Of a DNA stretch of 64,000 nucleotides, positions 8,356-16,902 are shown in pieces. Position 1 is the first letter of the stretch. Each line of letters starts with the position of its first letter. Origin of the DNA: Sulfurimonas sp. (GTDB lineage: Bacteria > Campylobacterota > Campylobacteria > Campylobacterales > Sulfurimonadaceae). A program made the position numbers and the translations under genes. The stretch covers positions 36,013-100,012 of the forward strand of contig JAKFWK010000006.1 in assembly GCA_021732045.1 (NCBI GenBank), in the 5' to 3' direction. The notes under the pieces are model-generated. The model was not told the DNA's origin. It worked only from the letters and a program-made list of their open reading frames with translations, and made no database searches.

Positions 8356-9714
8356 ATGAGCATTTACAGAGAGTATGATATTCGAGGGATTTTTGAGCAG
8401 GAACTAAACGAACAAAGTGTTACAAAAATCGGCTATGCGTTAGCTGGCAAAATAGATGGCGAATTTGTTGCGGTTGGATACGATGCAAGAAGTCACTCTC
8501 CTATCCTCTTTGAGTACCTTATCTCTGGACTTAATGCCGGTGGCAAGAAAGTTCTGGATATGGGGATGGTTCCAACTCCTGTGAACTACTTTACAAACTA
8601 TCAGGAATGGAGCGGTATTACTCCATCGGCATCAGTCATGATAACAGGCTCTCACAACCCAAGTGAGTACAACGGTTTTAAAATCACAATTGACAAAGCT
8701 CCATTTTTCGGCGAAGATATTTATGCTCTGGGAAGAGAATGCGATATCATTAATTTTCCGCCAAAGGCTCCAAGAGAAGTTATTAAAATAGATGCTCTCT
8801 CAAAATATGTTGATTTTTTAGTTAGTGAATTTTCCCATCTTGCAAGTATGCCGACCCGCATTGTTTATGATTGCGGAAACGGCGTTGCTGGTGTTGTAAC
8901 CGAGAGAATTTTTAGTGCTCTAAAACTCAATGCAAAAGGGTTATTTGTCAATCCTGATGGTACATTTCCAAATCACCATCCAGACCCATCGGATGAACAC
9001 AACCTAGAAGATATAAAAAAACTTTTAGCATCTGATGGCGATATCGCTTTTGCTTATGACGGTGATGCCGATAGAATCGCAGTTTTAACTCACAAAAACA
9101 ACATAAAGGGCGATATGATGGCTCTTTTGTACGCTATGAAAATGGACAAGCCGACAGTAATCGGAGAGGTAAAATGCTCTCAGGTTATGTATGATGAATT
9201 AGAAAAAAGAGGCGCTAAAGCCATTATGTATAAAACTGGTCACTCAAATTTAAAGGTAAAAATGAGAGAGACAAACGCAGATTTGGCTTGTGAAGTTAGT
9301 GGACATATCTTTTTCAAAAATCGCTACTTTGGCTATGATGATGCCATTTACGCAACGCTTAGAATGTTAGAGTTAGTTCATGATGGAATTGATTTGGATG
9401 CAGAGCTAGCAAAACTGCCTCTTGTTTTCTCAACCGAAGAGATAAAAGTAAAAACAACCGAAGCAGAGAAGTTTAAACTTATGGATAGAGTAAAAGAGCT
9501 TTTAAAAGCTCCTCCTGCCTATCTTCCAGCTATAAAAGATATTATAACTGTTGATGGTGTTCGTATAAACTTTGAAAATGGCTGGGGCTTGGTGCGAGCT
9601 AGCAATACAACACCCATCTTAGTAACTCGCTTTGAATCGACCTCGCAAGAGGATGTAGGACTTTATGAAAAAACCATAAATAAACTAATTTTACAAGCCA
9701 AGGAAACCCTATGA
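8356..9714 (+). CDS. Phosphomannomutase/phosphoglucomutase (AlgC/ManB type)
   Basis: 452 residues. The phosphoserine loop is TGSHNP with catalytic S99, the Mg2+ loop DGDADR is at 235-240, the sugar-specificity loop EVSGHIFF at 313-320, and a phosphate-binding RASNTTPILVTRFE segment is near the C terminus. It interconverts hexose 6- and 1-phosphates for GDP- or UDP-sugar synthesis feeding LPS or glycans. The start is supported by position just after the promoter region and by MSIYREYDIRG, the normal family N terminus. It opens a plus-strand operon and overlaps pyrC by four bases (ATGA). Confidence 0.92.
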   Translation: MSIYREYDIRGIFEQELNEQSVTKIGYALAGKIDGEFVAVGYDARSHSPILFEYLISGLNAGGKKVLDMGMVPTPVNYFTNYQEWSGITPSASVMITGSHNPSEYNGFKITIDKAPFFGEDIYALGRECDIINFPPKAPREVIKIDALSKYVDFLVSEFSHLASMPTRIVYDCGNGVAGVVTERIFSALKLNAKGLFVNPDGTFPNHHPDPSDEHNLEDIKKLLASDGDIAFAYDGDADRIAVLTHKNNIKGDMMALLYAMKMDKPTVIGEVKCSQVMYDELEKRGAKAIMYKTGHSNLKVKMRETNADLACEVSGHIFFKNRYFGYDDAIYATLRMLELVHDGIDLDAELAKLPLVFSTEEIKVKTTEAEKFKLMDRVKELLKAPPAYLPAIKDIITVDGVRINFENGWGLVRASNTTPILVTRFESTSQEDVGLYEKTINKLILQAKETL

Positions 9715-10718
9715 AAACTCACACTCTGCTAATGCCTCTAGATATGCACCTTCATCTTCGCGATGGCGTGATGCTAGAGACCGTCGCACCATTAAGTGCT
9801 TATAGTTTTAGCGGTGGAATAGTTATGCCAAACTTAGTTCCACCGGTTGAGACGCTAGAGGATGTTAGAGCCTATAAAGAGCGGATTATGGCGACGATTC
9901 CAAATGACTATTTTGAGCCGTACATGACACTCTTTTACAAAAATTATGATAAAAAGTTTTTAGCTTCCGTGTCTAACGACATTATGGCAATAAAACTCTA
10001 TCCAGCTGGTATTACCACTAATTCTGAAGGAGGCGTTTCATCTTTTAATATTGAGGAGATGCGTGAGACTCTTGAAGCTATGAGTATTTTAGGGATTCCT
10101 CTTTGCGTTCACGGCGAGAGCGATGGTTTTGTTATGGATAGAGAAGCAGAGTTTATGAGCGTTTATGAACTTTTGGCTAAAAACTTTCCTGATTTGAAAA
10201 TTATTATGGAGCATATCACGACAAAAGAGGCTGTTGAGATGCTGGATAAGTATAAAAATCTCTACGCTACCATAACTGTTCATCATCTCATCATAACGCT
10301 TGATGATGTTGTCGGCGGAATGATGATGCCACATAACTTCTGTAAACCAATCGCCAAGCGACCAGAGGACAAAGAGGCGCTTCTGAGTGTAGCACTAAAC
10401 GCTCATCCCAAAGTAATGTTTGGTTCAGATTCAGCGCCTCATCCTCAAGATAAAAAAGAGTCCGCTGGATGTGCAGCTGGAGTTTTTAGCGCTCCCATCG
10501 CTCTTCAACTACTATGTGATGTTTTTGAAAAGCATAACAAACTAGAAAATCTTCAAACTTTTGTGAGCGATAATGCACAAAGCATCTATAAAATCTGCCC
10601 AGAGTTCAAAGAGATAATCTTAGAAAAAAGAGACTTTATTGTACCAAATATCTATGGAACTGTTGTTCCGATGTACGCTGGAAAAACCATCAACTGGGCA
10701 ATCCAAAGCGTTGAATAA
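9711..10718 (+). CDS. pyrC: Dihydroorotase (class II, PyrC)
   Basis: 335 residues, full length. Metal ligands H13 and H15 in DMHLHLRDG, the lysine that is carboxylated is K95 in AIKLYPAG, further ligands lie in CVHGES and MEHITTKE, and the catalytic Asp is in GSDSAPHP. This is the monofunctional E. coli-like class. It closes carbamoyl aspartate to dihydroorotate in pyrimidine synthesis. It overlaps the upstream mutase by four bases, and its stop lies inside the start of the response regulator, so it sits mid-operon. Confidence 0.95.
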   Translation: MKTHTLLMPLDMHLHLRDGVMLETVAPLSAYSFSGGIVMPNLVPPVETLEDVRAYKERIMATIPNDYFEPYMTLFYKNYDKKFLASVSNDIMAIKLYPAGITTNSEGGVSSFNIEEMRETLEAMSILGIPLCVHGESDGFVMDREAEFMSVYELLAKNFPDLKIIMEHITTKEAVEMLDKYKNLYATITVHHLIITLDDVVGGMMMPHNFCKPIAKRPEDKEALLSVALNAHPKVMFGSDSAPHPQDKKESAGCAAGVFSAPIALQLLCDVFEKHNKLENLQTFVSDNAQSIYKICPEFKEIILEKRDFIVPNIYGTVVPMYAGKTINWAIQSVE

Positions 10719-11361
10719 AATCTTACTTCTTGAAGATGATGTCCTTTTTGCAGAGACTCTTGTAGATTTTTTAGAAGAGAGTGGCTTTGGTGTTATTCAT
10801 TGCGCAAATGGTCAAAGTGCTCTAGATACAACATTTGAGCAAAAGTTTGACCTCTATCTACTGGACATAGCCGTTCCCCTTGTGGACGGCGTAACCCTCC
10901 TAAGAGAGCTAAGAGAATCAAACGACACAACTCCTACTATCTTTTTAACATCCCACAAAGACAAAGAAGTTTTAAAAAAGAGCTATGAGAGCGGCGGCGA
11001 TGATTTTGTTACGAAGCCATTTGATGCAAATGAACTTATATTTCGCATAAATGCGATTTTAAAACGAACAAATAAGATAAATAGATTCTCAGACTTACTT
11101 TATCACGACGAAACTCATAAACGAATTCTATATAAAAATACGGAGATTGAGCTCTCTAAAAAAGAGTACGACCTTCTTCTTCTACTTATGAAACACTCTG
11201 GCAAAACTGTACCAAAAGAGCTTATCTTAAACGAACTATGGAGCAGTTCACAAAGCACTAGCGATGGAGCAGTAAGGGTTTACATCAACCGCATCAAACA
11301 GCTTCTGCCTGAGATAAACATAGAAAATATCCGTGGAATCGGTTACAAACTTGTTTCATAA
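10711..11361 (+). CDS. OmpR-family response regulator (TTG start)
   Basis: 216 residues if the TTG at 10711 is used, which gives MNKILLLEDD, the standard receiver N terminus; an in-frame ATG at 10639 would add 24 residues that look like shifted pyrC sequence. Receiver: acidic pair D9-D10, phospho-acceptor D52 (LLDIAVP), T80 and K102 (TKPFD). Winged-helix output domain: ELSKKEYDLLLLLMKHSG and VRVYINRIKQLL recognition helix, ending IRGIGYKLVS. The start overlaps the pyrC stop by eight bases and the histidine kinase gene overlaps its end. Its targets cannot be told from the sequence. Confidence 0.9.
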   Translation: MNKILLLEDDVLFAETLVDFLEESGFGVIHCANGQSALDTTFEQKFDLYLLDIAVPLVDGVTLLRELRESNDTTPTIFLTSHKDKEVLKKSYESGGDDFVTKPFDANELIFRINAILKRTNKINRFSDLLYHDETHKRILYKNTEIELSKKEYDLLLLLMKHSGKTVPKELILNELWSSSQSTSDGAVRVYINRIKQLLPEINIENIRGIGYKLVS

Positions 11362-12181
11362 CCACCGCATAAATATTTTTATCTACTACACCCTAACGGC
11401 TGTTTCACTTTTGGGTATTTTATACTACTCTTTGATAGTTTTAGAGACAAAAAACTACCCAGTTCTACTTCTTGTTTTAATAAACCTAGTTATTTTTGCT
11501 GGAGTTATTATCTCCAAGCTATCAGTTGACCCACTTTTAGAGCATATTACAAACCTGCAAAACCTCTCAAAAGAGACTCTTCATGAGTTAAATCTTCCAA
11601 TCAGCACCATCACAACAAACATAGAGATGATAAAAAAGAGCCTAAATGACCCAAAAGATTTGAAGCGGATTCAGCGGATTCAGAGTGCTTGTGATATGCT
11701 AAAAGAGCGTTACAATGAACTTGACTACATGATAAAACTCCAAAGTTCAAGTGTGGTTCACGAGGAGATTCAACTTTGTAAGCTCGTTCAAAGCAGAGTT
11801 GATTTTCTCTCTCCTATCTACTCTCAAGTAGAGTTTGAGCTAAATCTAACCTCAACAAAGGTACTAAACGATAAGATTGGATTATCAAAAGTCATAGATA
11901 ATCTTATTGACAATGGTATCAAATTTTCACAAAGCGTTAATAAAATCAGTGTAAAATTAGAGGCAAATACTCTATCCATACAAGATTATGGTTGCGGGAT
12001 GGACGAAGTAGAGCTTTTGAGTGTTTTTGACAGCTACTATCAAAACAATAAAGATATACGAGGTTTTGGTATTGGACTTAGCATGGTAAAGAGATTTTGT
12101 GACACAAACGACATTTTATTGAACTTCAAATCAAAACCAAATGTTGGTACAACAGTTACACTTAAATTTAAGGAGAGTTAA
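11333..12181 (+). CDS. Sensor histidine kinase with minimal sensor region
   Basis: 282 residues from the ATG at 11333; a TTG at 11351 is an alternative. Two membrane helices (about 13-35 and 43-62) are joined by only a few residues, so there is no periplasmic sensor domain and no clear HAMP. H-box LHELNLPIS with H84, N-box VIDNLIDNGIKFS with N194, G1 DYGCGMD (218-224) and G2 GFGIGLS (245-250) are all present, so it should be active. It probably senses a membrane or membrane-partner signal. It overlaps the response regulator by 29 bases and exbB by one base (TAATG). Confidence 0.9.
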   Translation: MESVTNLFHNHRINIFIYYTLTAVSLLGILYYSLIVLETKNYPVLLLVLINLVIFAGVIISKLSVDPLLEHITNLQNLSKETLHELNLPISTITTNIEMIKKSLNDPKDLKRIQRIQSACDMLKERYNELDYMIKLQSSSVVHEEIQLCKLVQSRVDFLSPIYSQVEFELNLTSTKVLNDKIGLSKVIDNLIDNGIKFSQSVNKISVKLEANTLSIQDYGCGMDEVELLSVFDSYYQNNKDIRGFGIGLSMVKRFCDTNDILLNFKSKPNVGTTVTLKFKES

Positions 12182-12630
12182 TGCAGGATAATTTTTTAGT
12201 TTACGCAGAAAAAGGTATTGATTACGGAGTTATGGGGCTTTTAGTGCTTATGAGCGTTGTCACGGTTTGGCTTTTTATAGAGAGAATGATGTTTTATGCA
12301 AGCATTCGTTCAAGCGACTATGAACACAGAGACACTCTCGAGATGGATTTAACGGACAACATTAGCGTCATCAGCACCATCGGCTCAAATGCTCCCTATG
12401 TCGGACTCTTAGGAACGGTTCTTGGAATTATGCTTACTTTTTACACAATGGGTGACGCCGGAGCAGTTGATGCCAAAAAAATTATGACAGGCCTAGCTCT
12501 TGCTCTAAAAGCCACCGCCATGGGTCTTGTTGTTGCTATGCCAGCCATCGTTGCTTACTCTATACTTCTGCGAAAAGTGGAAAAAATACTCACAGTTTTT
12601 GATGTAGCTCAAGATAAAAAAAGCAACTAA
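12181..12630 (+). CDS. exbB: ExbB/TolQ-family proton channel subunit
   Basis: 149 residues with three membrane helices. The conserved block GLLGTVLGIMLTFYTMG (about residues 79-95) and the following GLALALKATAMGLVVAMPAIVAY segment define the MotA/TolQ/ExbB family; the short length fits ExbB of TonB systems. With ExbD it forms the proton-driven motor that energises outer-membrane uptake through TonB. No tonB follows in this window, so the partner is elsewhere. The gene is coupled to the upstream kinase gene. Confidence 0.88.
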   Translation: MQDNFLVYAEKGIDYGVMGLLVLMSVVTVWLFIERMMFYASIRSSDYEHRDTLEMDLTDNISVISTIGSNAPYVGLLGTVLGIMLTFYTMGDAGAVDAKKIMTGLALALKATAMGLVVAMPAIVAYSILLRKVEKILTVFDVAQDKKSN

Positions 12631-12631
12631 A

Positions 12632-13027
12632 ATGGTGAAATTTAAAAAACAGCGAAAAAGATTTGATGAGATAAATGTTATTCCGTTCATTGACATTATG
12701 CTCGTTCTTTTAGTTATGGTTTTAACAACAGCGACGTTCATAAACCAAGGCATCATTCCAGTTGATCTACCAACCGCAAAAGGCAGCACAAAAGAAGAAA
12801 ACAAAAAAGAGGTAACTATTTATGTTGATGCAAAAGGCGAGATTCATTTTCAGAATGAAAAAGTTGATTTAGTGGCACTAGAGAAGAGACTCTCCGATAT
12901 CTCAAGAGATCAAACGGTAATTTTAAGAAGCGATAAAGAGTCTAAATTTCAAGATTTTGTGAGTGTTATGGATATACTCAAGCGCTTAAAGCACGAACAG
13001 CTCTACATAGTGACAAAAGAGAATTAG
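12632..13027 (+). CDS. exbD: ExbD/TolR-family protein
   Basis: 131 residues: a short cytoplasmic N terminus, one helix (about 16-38) carrying the essential aspartate in FIDIMLVLLV, and a periplasmic domain with ITIYVDAKGEIHF-like strands. The conserved NVIPFIDIMLVLLV motif is clear. It works with ExbB, encoded one base upstream, as the proton-motive-force transducer. It ends the pmm-to-exbD operon. Confidence 0.9.
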   Translation: MVKFKKQRKRFDEINVIPFIDIMLVLLVMVLTTATFINQGIIPVDLPTAKGSTKEENKKEVTIYVDAKGEIHFQNEKVDLVALEKRLSDISRDQTVILRSDKESKFQDFVSVMDILKRLKHEQLYIVTKEN

Positions 13028-13054
13028 TAGCAAAAAATTAACATATAATTTTCA

Positions 13055-13333
13055 CTACGAGTCCATTTTACCAATAGCACACGAGACAAAACTTTTTGCA
13101 CCCATAGTAAATTTTTCTATTTTGCTTAACTCATCCGTAGTGAGCGGATAACCGAGTGCTCTTAGCTTTTGGCTTAGCATTTGTATCTCACTCTCTTTTA
13201 CCTCCAGAGTAATCTTTCTTGGATCAGACTCCAAATCAACCTCAACCTCTCCAAAATCCTCAGCCAAACTTTTTTTAAGGGTATTGGCACATCCACCACA
13301 CTTAACATTTAGTATCTCAAAAGTTTGTCTCAT
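13055..13333 (-). CDS. Small heavy-metal-associated (HMA) domain protein
   Basis: 92 residues. The N-terminal two-thirds is an HMA fold with metal-binding C12 and C15 in VKCGGCANTL, followed by LEVKESEIQMLSQKLRALGYP. This ferredoxin-like fold binds Cu+ or Zn2+ and either carries the metal or regulates an ATPase. The C-terminal extension of about 25 residues (FTMGAKSFVSCAIGKMDS) is short and contains one more cysteine. It is followed by no transporter gene, so it is an independent chaperone or a sensor. Convergent with exbD. Confidence 0.85.
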   Translation of the reverse strand: MRQTFEILNVKCGGCANTLKKSLAEDFGEVEVDLESDPRKITLEVKESEIQMLSQKLRALGYPLTTDELSKIEKFTMGAKSFVSCAIGKMDS

Positions 13334-13361
13334 AATCTATCCTTTGTTGGTATTGTAAGAG

Positions 13362-13601
13362 CTAGTAAGCTTTATCCAACAGCTTTAGCTTATTACTTAA
13401 GTTATCATCTTTTTGTATAACCTGCTCTCTTTTTTCTATCTTTGCTGTGTTGTTTTGCTCAATACTAAAAACTTTTTTTTCAACCTTAGAGACATCATAA
13501 AAAAGCGTACTTGCTATAAAAAAAAGTATCATAATAACCACAACGCTAACATAAAGCAGTATGTAGTTTTTTATGTGACCTGACTCAAATGGATTTTGCA
13601 T
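13362..13601 (-). CDS. Small single-pass membrane protein, unknown function
   Basis: 79 residues: a polar start, one strong membrane helix (about 13-33) and a charged C-terminal tail (34-79) rich in Lys and Glu that could form a short coiled coil. No recognised domain. It ends 28 bases upstream of the HMA-protein start and has the same strand, so co-transcription is likely. The family looks like a conserved small protein of Campylobacterota, but that is not verified. Confidence 0.6.
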   Translation of the reverse strand: MQNPFESGHIKNYILLYVSVVVIMILFFIASTLFYDVSKVEKKVFSIEQNNTAKIEKREQVIQKDDNLSNKLKLLDKAY

Positions 13602-13690
13602 TTTCTCTCTTTTTCTGTTTCTGTAAGATTATACAAAAAAAGAACGGCGAAGCAGGTTAATCAAAGATTAAAAACCAATTCTTAAGATTG

Positions 13691-13715
13691 TATAATCGGT
13701 TTGGTTTGGTATAAT
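13691..13715 (+). promoter_or_regulatory. Candidate promoter(s) of tpx: two TATAAT hexamers
   Basis: Two perfect -10 hexamers lie at 13691-13696 and 13710-13715, 29 bases before the tpx start. No strong -35 sequence is seen at the usual 17-base distance, as expected in low-GC Campylobacterota promoters. The second box fits the short leader best. Confidence 0.4.
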
Positions 13716-13743
13716 ATAATTCAAAAAAAATTAAGGAATATTG

Positions 13744-14253
13744 ATGCAAACAACTCTATTTAAAGGCACGACAGTAAAATTAGCTGGAAACGCAATCAGT
13801 GTAGGGGACAAAGCACCAGTTGTTAGTGCAGTTGGAACTGATTTAAAAGCTGTTTTTGTTGGAGGAGCAAAAGATAAAATTCAACTCATCATCACACTGC
13901 CTTCGCTTGACACGGATATATGCGCCTCAGAGACAAGAAGATTTAATGAAGATGTAAACAATCTTGATATTTGCGAAACAACAGTTATATCAATGGATTT
14001 ACCTTTCGCATCAGAGAGATTTTGCACAACAAGCGGCATTGAAAATCTAACTGTTGCAAGCGATTATATAGATAAAGATGTCAGCAGAGCGTATGGGGTT
14101 TTGATGGATGACAACGCATTAAAAGGGTTAAGCGCAAGAGCTGTTTTTGTAGTTGATAGAAGCGGAGTCATTGTCTACAAAGAGATTGTAAAAGAGGTAA
14201 CCTCTGAGCCAAACTATGAAGCGGCTCTTGAAGCTATAAAAGAAGCTAGATAA
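13744..14253 (+). CDS. tpx: Thiol peroxidase
   Basis: 169 residues from the ATG at 13744 (a TTG directly before it is an unlikely alternative; AAGGAAT lies a few bases upstream). Peroxidatic C60 is in TDICASETRRF and resolving C94 in ERFCTTSGIENL, the same spacing as E. coli Tpx, and a third cysteine is at 77. This atypical 2-Cys peroxiredoxin reduces hydrogen peroxide and alkyl hydroperoxides, normally in the cytoplasm or periplasm; no signal peptide is present, so cytoplasmic here. It is convergent with groEL and shares a terminator. Confidence 0.95.
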   Translation: MQTTLFKGTTVKLAGNAISVGDKAPVVSAVGTDLKAVFVGGAKDKIQLIITLPSLDTDICASETRRFNEDVNNLDICETTVISMDLPFASERFCTTSGIENLTVASDYIDKDVSRAYGVLMDDNALKGLSARAVFVVDRSGVIVYKEIVKEVTSEPNYEAALEAIKEAR

Positions 14254-14258
14254 AAAAA

Positions 14259-14283
14259 TTAAGCCACATTTTGTGTGGCTTAA
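14259..14283. terminator. Strong intrinsic terminator between tpx and groEL
   Basis: TTAAGCCACA and TGTGGCTTAA form a perfect 10-bp stem with a TTTTG loop. On the minus strand it is followed by ATTTTTTTA, an ideal U tract, so it terminates groEL; in the plus direction it can also serve tpx. It lies five bases after the tpx stop and two before the groEL stop. Confidence 0.85.
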
Positions 14284-14285
14284 AA

Positions 14286-15914
14286 CTACATCATTCCAGG
14301 CATACCCTGCATTCCAGCATTCATATCATTTTTAGATTTGTCTTCAGGTATCTCAAAAATTGCCGCTTCGGTTGTTAAAAGCAGGCTTGAAACAGAAGTA
14401 GCATTCACAAGAGCAACACGAGCAACTTTTAGTGGGTCAATGATTCCTGCTTCAAACATATCAACATATTCGCCTGTTGCTGCATTAAAACCTACATTTG
14501 CACTTGTTGCATTCTCAACCGCATTCACAACTACGCCGGCATCATATCCAGCGTTCTGCGCAATCTGCTTCATAGGCGCTTTGATGGCACGAAGAATGAT
14601 TTCACAACCTATCTTCTGGTCTCCAGAAAGTTCAAGATTAACTTTGGCGCCAGCACGAACAAGAGCAGCTCCACCACCAATAATAATTCCCTCTTCAACA
14701 GCCGCTTTTGTAGCTGATAGCGCATCATCAACGCGATCTTTTCTCTCTTTCATCTCAGTCTCAGTCGCAGCGCCAACTTTTATAACAGCCACACCACCGC
14801 TAAGTTTTGCCAATCGCTCTTGAAGTTTCTCTTTGTCATACTCACTGCTTGTTGCATCTATTTGAACTTTAATCTCTGCTATTCTTGATTTTACTGACTC
14901 AGATGAACCAGCACCATTTACTATAACAGTATTATCTTTATCAATAATAATACGAGAAGCTTGACCCAACATTGCTATTGTAGCGCCCTCAAGCGTGTGC
15001 CCCGTCTCCTCAGAGATTACCACACCAGCAGTTAAAATCGCAATATCTTGAAGCATCGCCTTTCTTCTATCGCCAAAACCAGGGGCTTTAACGGCAGATA
15101 TATTTAAAACTCCACGAAGTTTATTTACAACCAAAGTTGAGAGAGCCTCGCCCTCAACATCCTCAGCAATTATCAAAAGTGGACGAGAAGTTTTTTGAAC
15201 CTGCTCTAAAACTGGAAGCAGATCTTTGAGTGAAGATACTTTACTGTCGCAGAGTAAAACCCAAGGATTATCAATCTCAGCAACCATCTTTTCTGTATTT
15301 GTTATGAAATATGGACTCAAATAACCTCTATCAAACTGCATACCCTCAACAACGATAAGCTCATCAGAGATACCTTTAGCTTCCTCAACAGTTATAACGC
15401 CATCTTGACCAACTTTTTCCATAGCTTCTGCAATCATATTTCCAATTTGCTCATCAGAGTTTGCAGAGATTGAAGCAACTTGTGCTATATCTTGTTTACC
15501 ATTTACAGCTTTTGAAGATGCTTTTAGATTCACTAAGATTGCTTCGCAAGCCTTATCCATACCACGCTTTATCTCAACTGGATTTGCTCCGGCAGTTATA
15601 TTTCTAAGTCCTTCAGTAAATATTGCATTTGCTAGAACAGTAGCCGTTGTTGTGCCATCTCCTGCCTCATCAGCAGTATTTGAAGCAACCTGCTTTACAA
15701 GCTGAGCACCCATGTTTTCCATCGTGTCTTTAAGCTCAATCTCACGAGCAACAGTAACACCATCTTTTGTTATTATCGGACTCCCGTAACTTTTTTGTAT
15801 TAAAACATTACGACCACGAGGCCCCATCGTTACTTTAACGGCATCTGTTAATTTCGCAACTCCACGAGCAAGAGCATTTCTTGCATTATCTGAAAATATT
15901 ATCTCTTTTGACAT
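14286..15914 (-). CDS. groEL: 60-kDa chaperonin GroEL
   Basis: 542 residues with the full GroEL pattern: [23 protein letters not shown], the ATP site [10 protein letters not shown], and a tail of GMQGMPGMM. Together with GroES it folds newly made and stressed proteins in the cytoplasm. The two genes are separated by 136 bases instead of the usual short gap, with AAGGAAT before the ATG as ribosome-binding site. It ends at the strong terminator shared with tpx. Confidence 0.97.
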   Translation of the reverse strand: MSKEIIFSDNARNALARGVAKLTDAVKVTMGPRGRNVLIQKSYGSPIITKDGVTVAREIELKDTMENMGAQLVKQVASNTADEAGDGTTTATVLANAIFTEGLRNITAGANPVEIKRGMDKACEAILVNLKASSKAVNGKQDIAQVASISANSDEQIGNMIAEAMEKVGQDGVITVEEAKGISDELIVVEGMQFDRGYLSPYFITNTEKMVAEIDNPWVLLCDSKVSSLKDLLPVLEQVQKTSRPLLIIAEDVEGEALSTLVVNKLRGVLNISAVKAPGFGDRRKAMLQDIAILTAGVVISEETGHTLEGATIAMLGQASRIIIDKDNTVIVNGAGSSESVKSRIAEIKVQIDATSSEYDKEKLQERLAKLSGGVAVIKVGAATETEMKERKDRVDDALSATKAAVEEGIIIGGGAALVRAGAKVNLELSGDQKIGCEIILRAIKAPMKQIAQNAGYDAGVVVNAVENATSANVGFNAATGEYVDMFEAGIIDPLKVARVALVNATSVSSLLLTTEAAIFEIPEDKSKNDMNAGMQGMPGMM

Positions 15915-16050
15915 ATTGATTCCTTTATTTTATTATTATTTACAAGAGAACAGCCGCCATAAATGAGCAGCAAATCCCCGTCTTTTTAACATCTAGCAAA
16001 TGTAACCCAAACTTTGAACTGCTTTATGCCTATCGGCCAATCTCTAAAAA

Positions 16051-16311
16051 TTATTTTACTATTCCAAAAACATCTTCCGTGTTTATTACTATAAATTTTT
16101 CGCCATTCAATGATATTTCACTGCCTGAATATTTTGCAAAAACTACTATATTGCCGCATGAAATATCACTTACCTCTTGACTAACTGCCACAACTTCACC
16201 TCTTGACGGTTTTTCTTGAGCATTATCAGGAATAATGATACCGCTAGCCGTAGTGTTTGACTCTTCGATTCTTTTTATTAAAACTCTTTTACCTAATGGT
16301 TGAAAATTCAT
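16051..16311 (-). CDS. groES: 10-kDa co-chaperonin GroES
   Basis: 86 residues, slightly shorter than the usual 94-97. [18 protein letters not shown] start, the mobile loop [21 protein letters not shown] (about residues 21-41), and the terminal DVFGIVK are diagnostic. It caps GroEL during folding. GAG-rich AAGGAGT sequence precedes the ATG. The promoter region upstream carries a good -35/-10 pair and an inverted repeat (annotated separately). Confidence 0.95.
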   Translation of the reverse strand: MNFQPLGKRVLIKRIEESNTTASGIIIPDNAQEKPSRGEVVAVSQEVSDISCGNIVVFAKYSGSEISLNGEKFIVINTEDVFGIVK

Positions 16312-16345
16312 ATAAACTCCTTATGAAATATAATTTACAAGCGCA

Positions 16346-16375
16346 ATACTACTCAAAAAAAGGCAACAATGTCAA
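16346..16375 (-). promoter_or_regulatory. Predicted promoter of groES
   Basis: Reading the minus strand, TTGACA (16375-16370) is followed after 18 bases by TAGTAT (16351-16346), which would start transcription near 16339 and give a leader of about 28 bases before groES. This is an unusually good housekeeping-sigma match for this window. Confidence 0.6.
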
Positions 16376-16378
16376 TAT

Positions 16379-16399
16379 CTTTAGCCTTAAAGACTAAAG
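16379..16399. repeat. Inverted repeat immediately upstream of the groES -35
   Basis: CTTTAG-N9-CTAAAG is a perfect 6-bp inverted repeat whose spacer is CCTTAAAGA. It lies three bases upstream of the TTGACA hexamer, a typical site for an activator or a repressor that contacts RNA polymerase. It is not a CIRCE element (TTAGCACTC-N9-GAGTGCTAA), although the 9-base spacing is the same. Confidence 0.45.
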
Positions 16400-16546
16400 G
16401 TTACTAACAAAATACACTCAATAAACTTTAGTATATTAAATATACATAATTAATATATATGAAATTTTTATTAATTTAATTATTTCTATATAGTCTTAGG
16501 TAAGTTAAAGTTTAGCAAATGTATAATTCCGCTCTTACAAACAGAT

Positions 16547-16623
16547 GTCAGGGTAGCTCAGCTGGTTAGAGCACTGGTCTCATAAGCCGGGGGTCGGGGG
16601 TTCGAGTCCCCCCTCTGACACCA
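16547..16623 (+). tRNA. tRNA-Met (CAT anticodon), elongator type
   Basis: 77 bases with encoded CCA. Acceptor stem GTCAGGG pairs with CTCTGAC (one G-T pair); D-arm AGCTCAGCTGGTTAGAGC; anticodon loop CTCATAA with CAT; T-arm GGGGGTTCGAGTCCCCC. A G-C first pair rules out the initiator tRNA, which needs C1-A72 mismatch. A CAT tRNA could also be Ile2 after lysidine modification, but the acceptor and D-arm look like elongator Met. Confidence 0.88.
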
Positions 16624-16644
16624 CTTGTTAGTATTGTTAAACAT

Positions 16645-16719
16645 TCCGAATTAGCTCAGCGGTAGAGTAGGTGACTGTTAATCACTTGGCCACTGGTTCG
16701 AATCCAGTATTCGGAGCCA
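16645..16719 (+). tRNA. tRNA-Asn (GTT anticodon)
   Basis: 75 bases with encoded CCA. Acceptor stem TCCGAAT pairs with ATTCGGA, discriminator G, anticodon GTT in the CTGTTAA loop, T-arm CTGGTTCGAATCCAG. It follows tRNA-Met by 21 bases and is probably in the same transcript. Confidence 0.93.
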
Positions 16720-16902
16720 CCACATTTATAACCTCACAAACAAGCACTTTTAATCAATTAACTCGGCTCTCGGTGTCGTTTTAGTGCTATTTAGTGCACT
16801 ACTATTTTCCAAGAATGTAACCCTTTTCTTATTGTGTTTTTTAATATCTAAACAGTAATCTTGATACCATTTCAAAAGTAAAATTATACATTGTGGGAGC
16901 TG

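Noticed and set aside
16312..16546. CIRCE element before groES
   Set aside because: The consensus TTAGCACTC-N9-GAGTGCTAA was looked for and not found; only the different repeat CTTTAG-N9-CTAAAG is present.
16547..16623. Initiator or Ile2 tRNA
   Set aside because: The acceptor stem starts with a normal G-C pair, which rules out the initiator; the body fits elongator Met better than Ile2.
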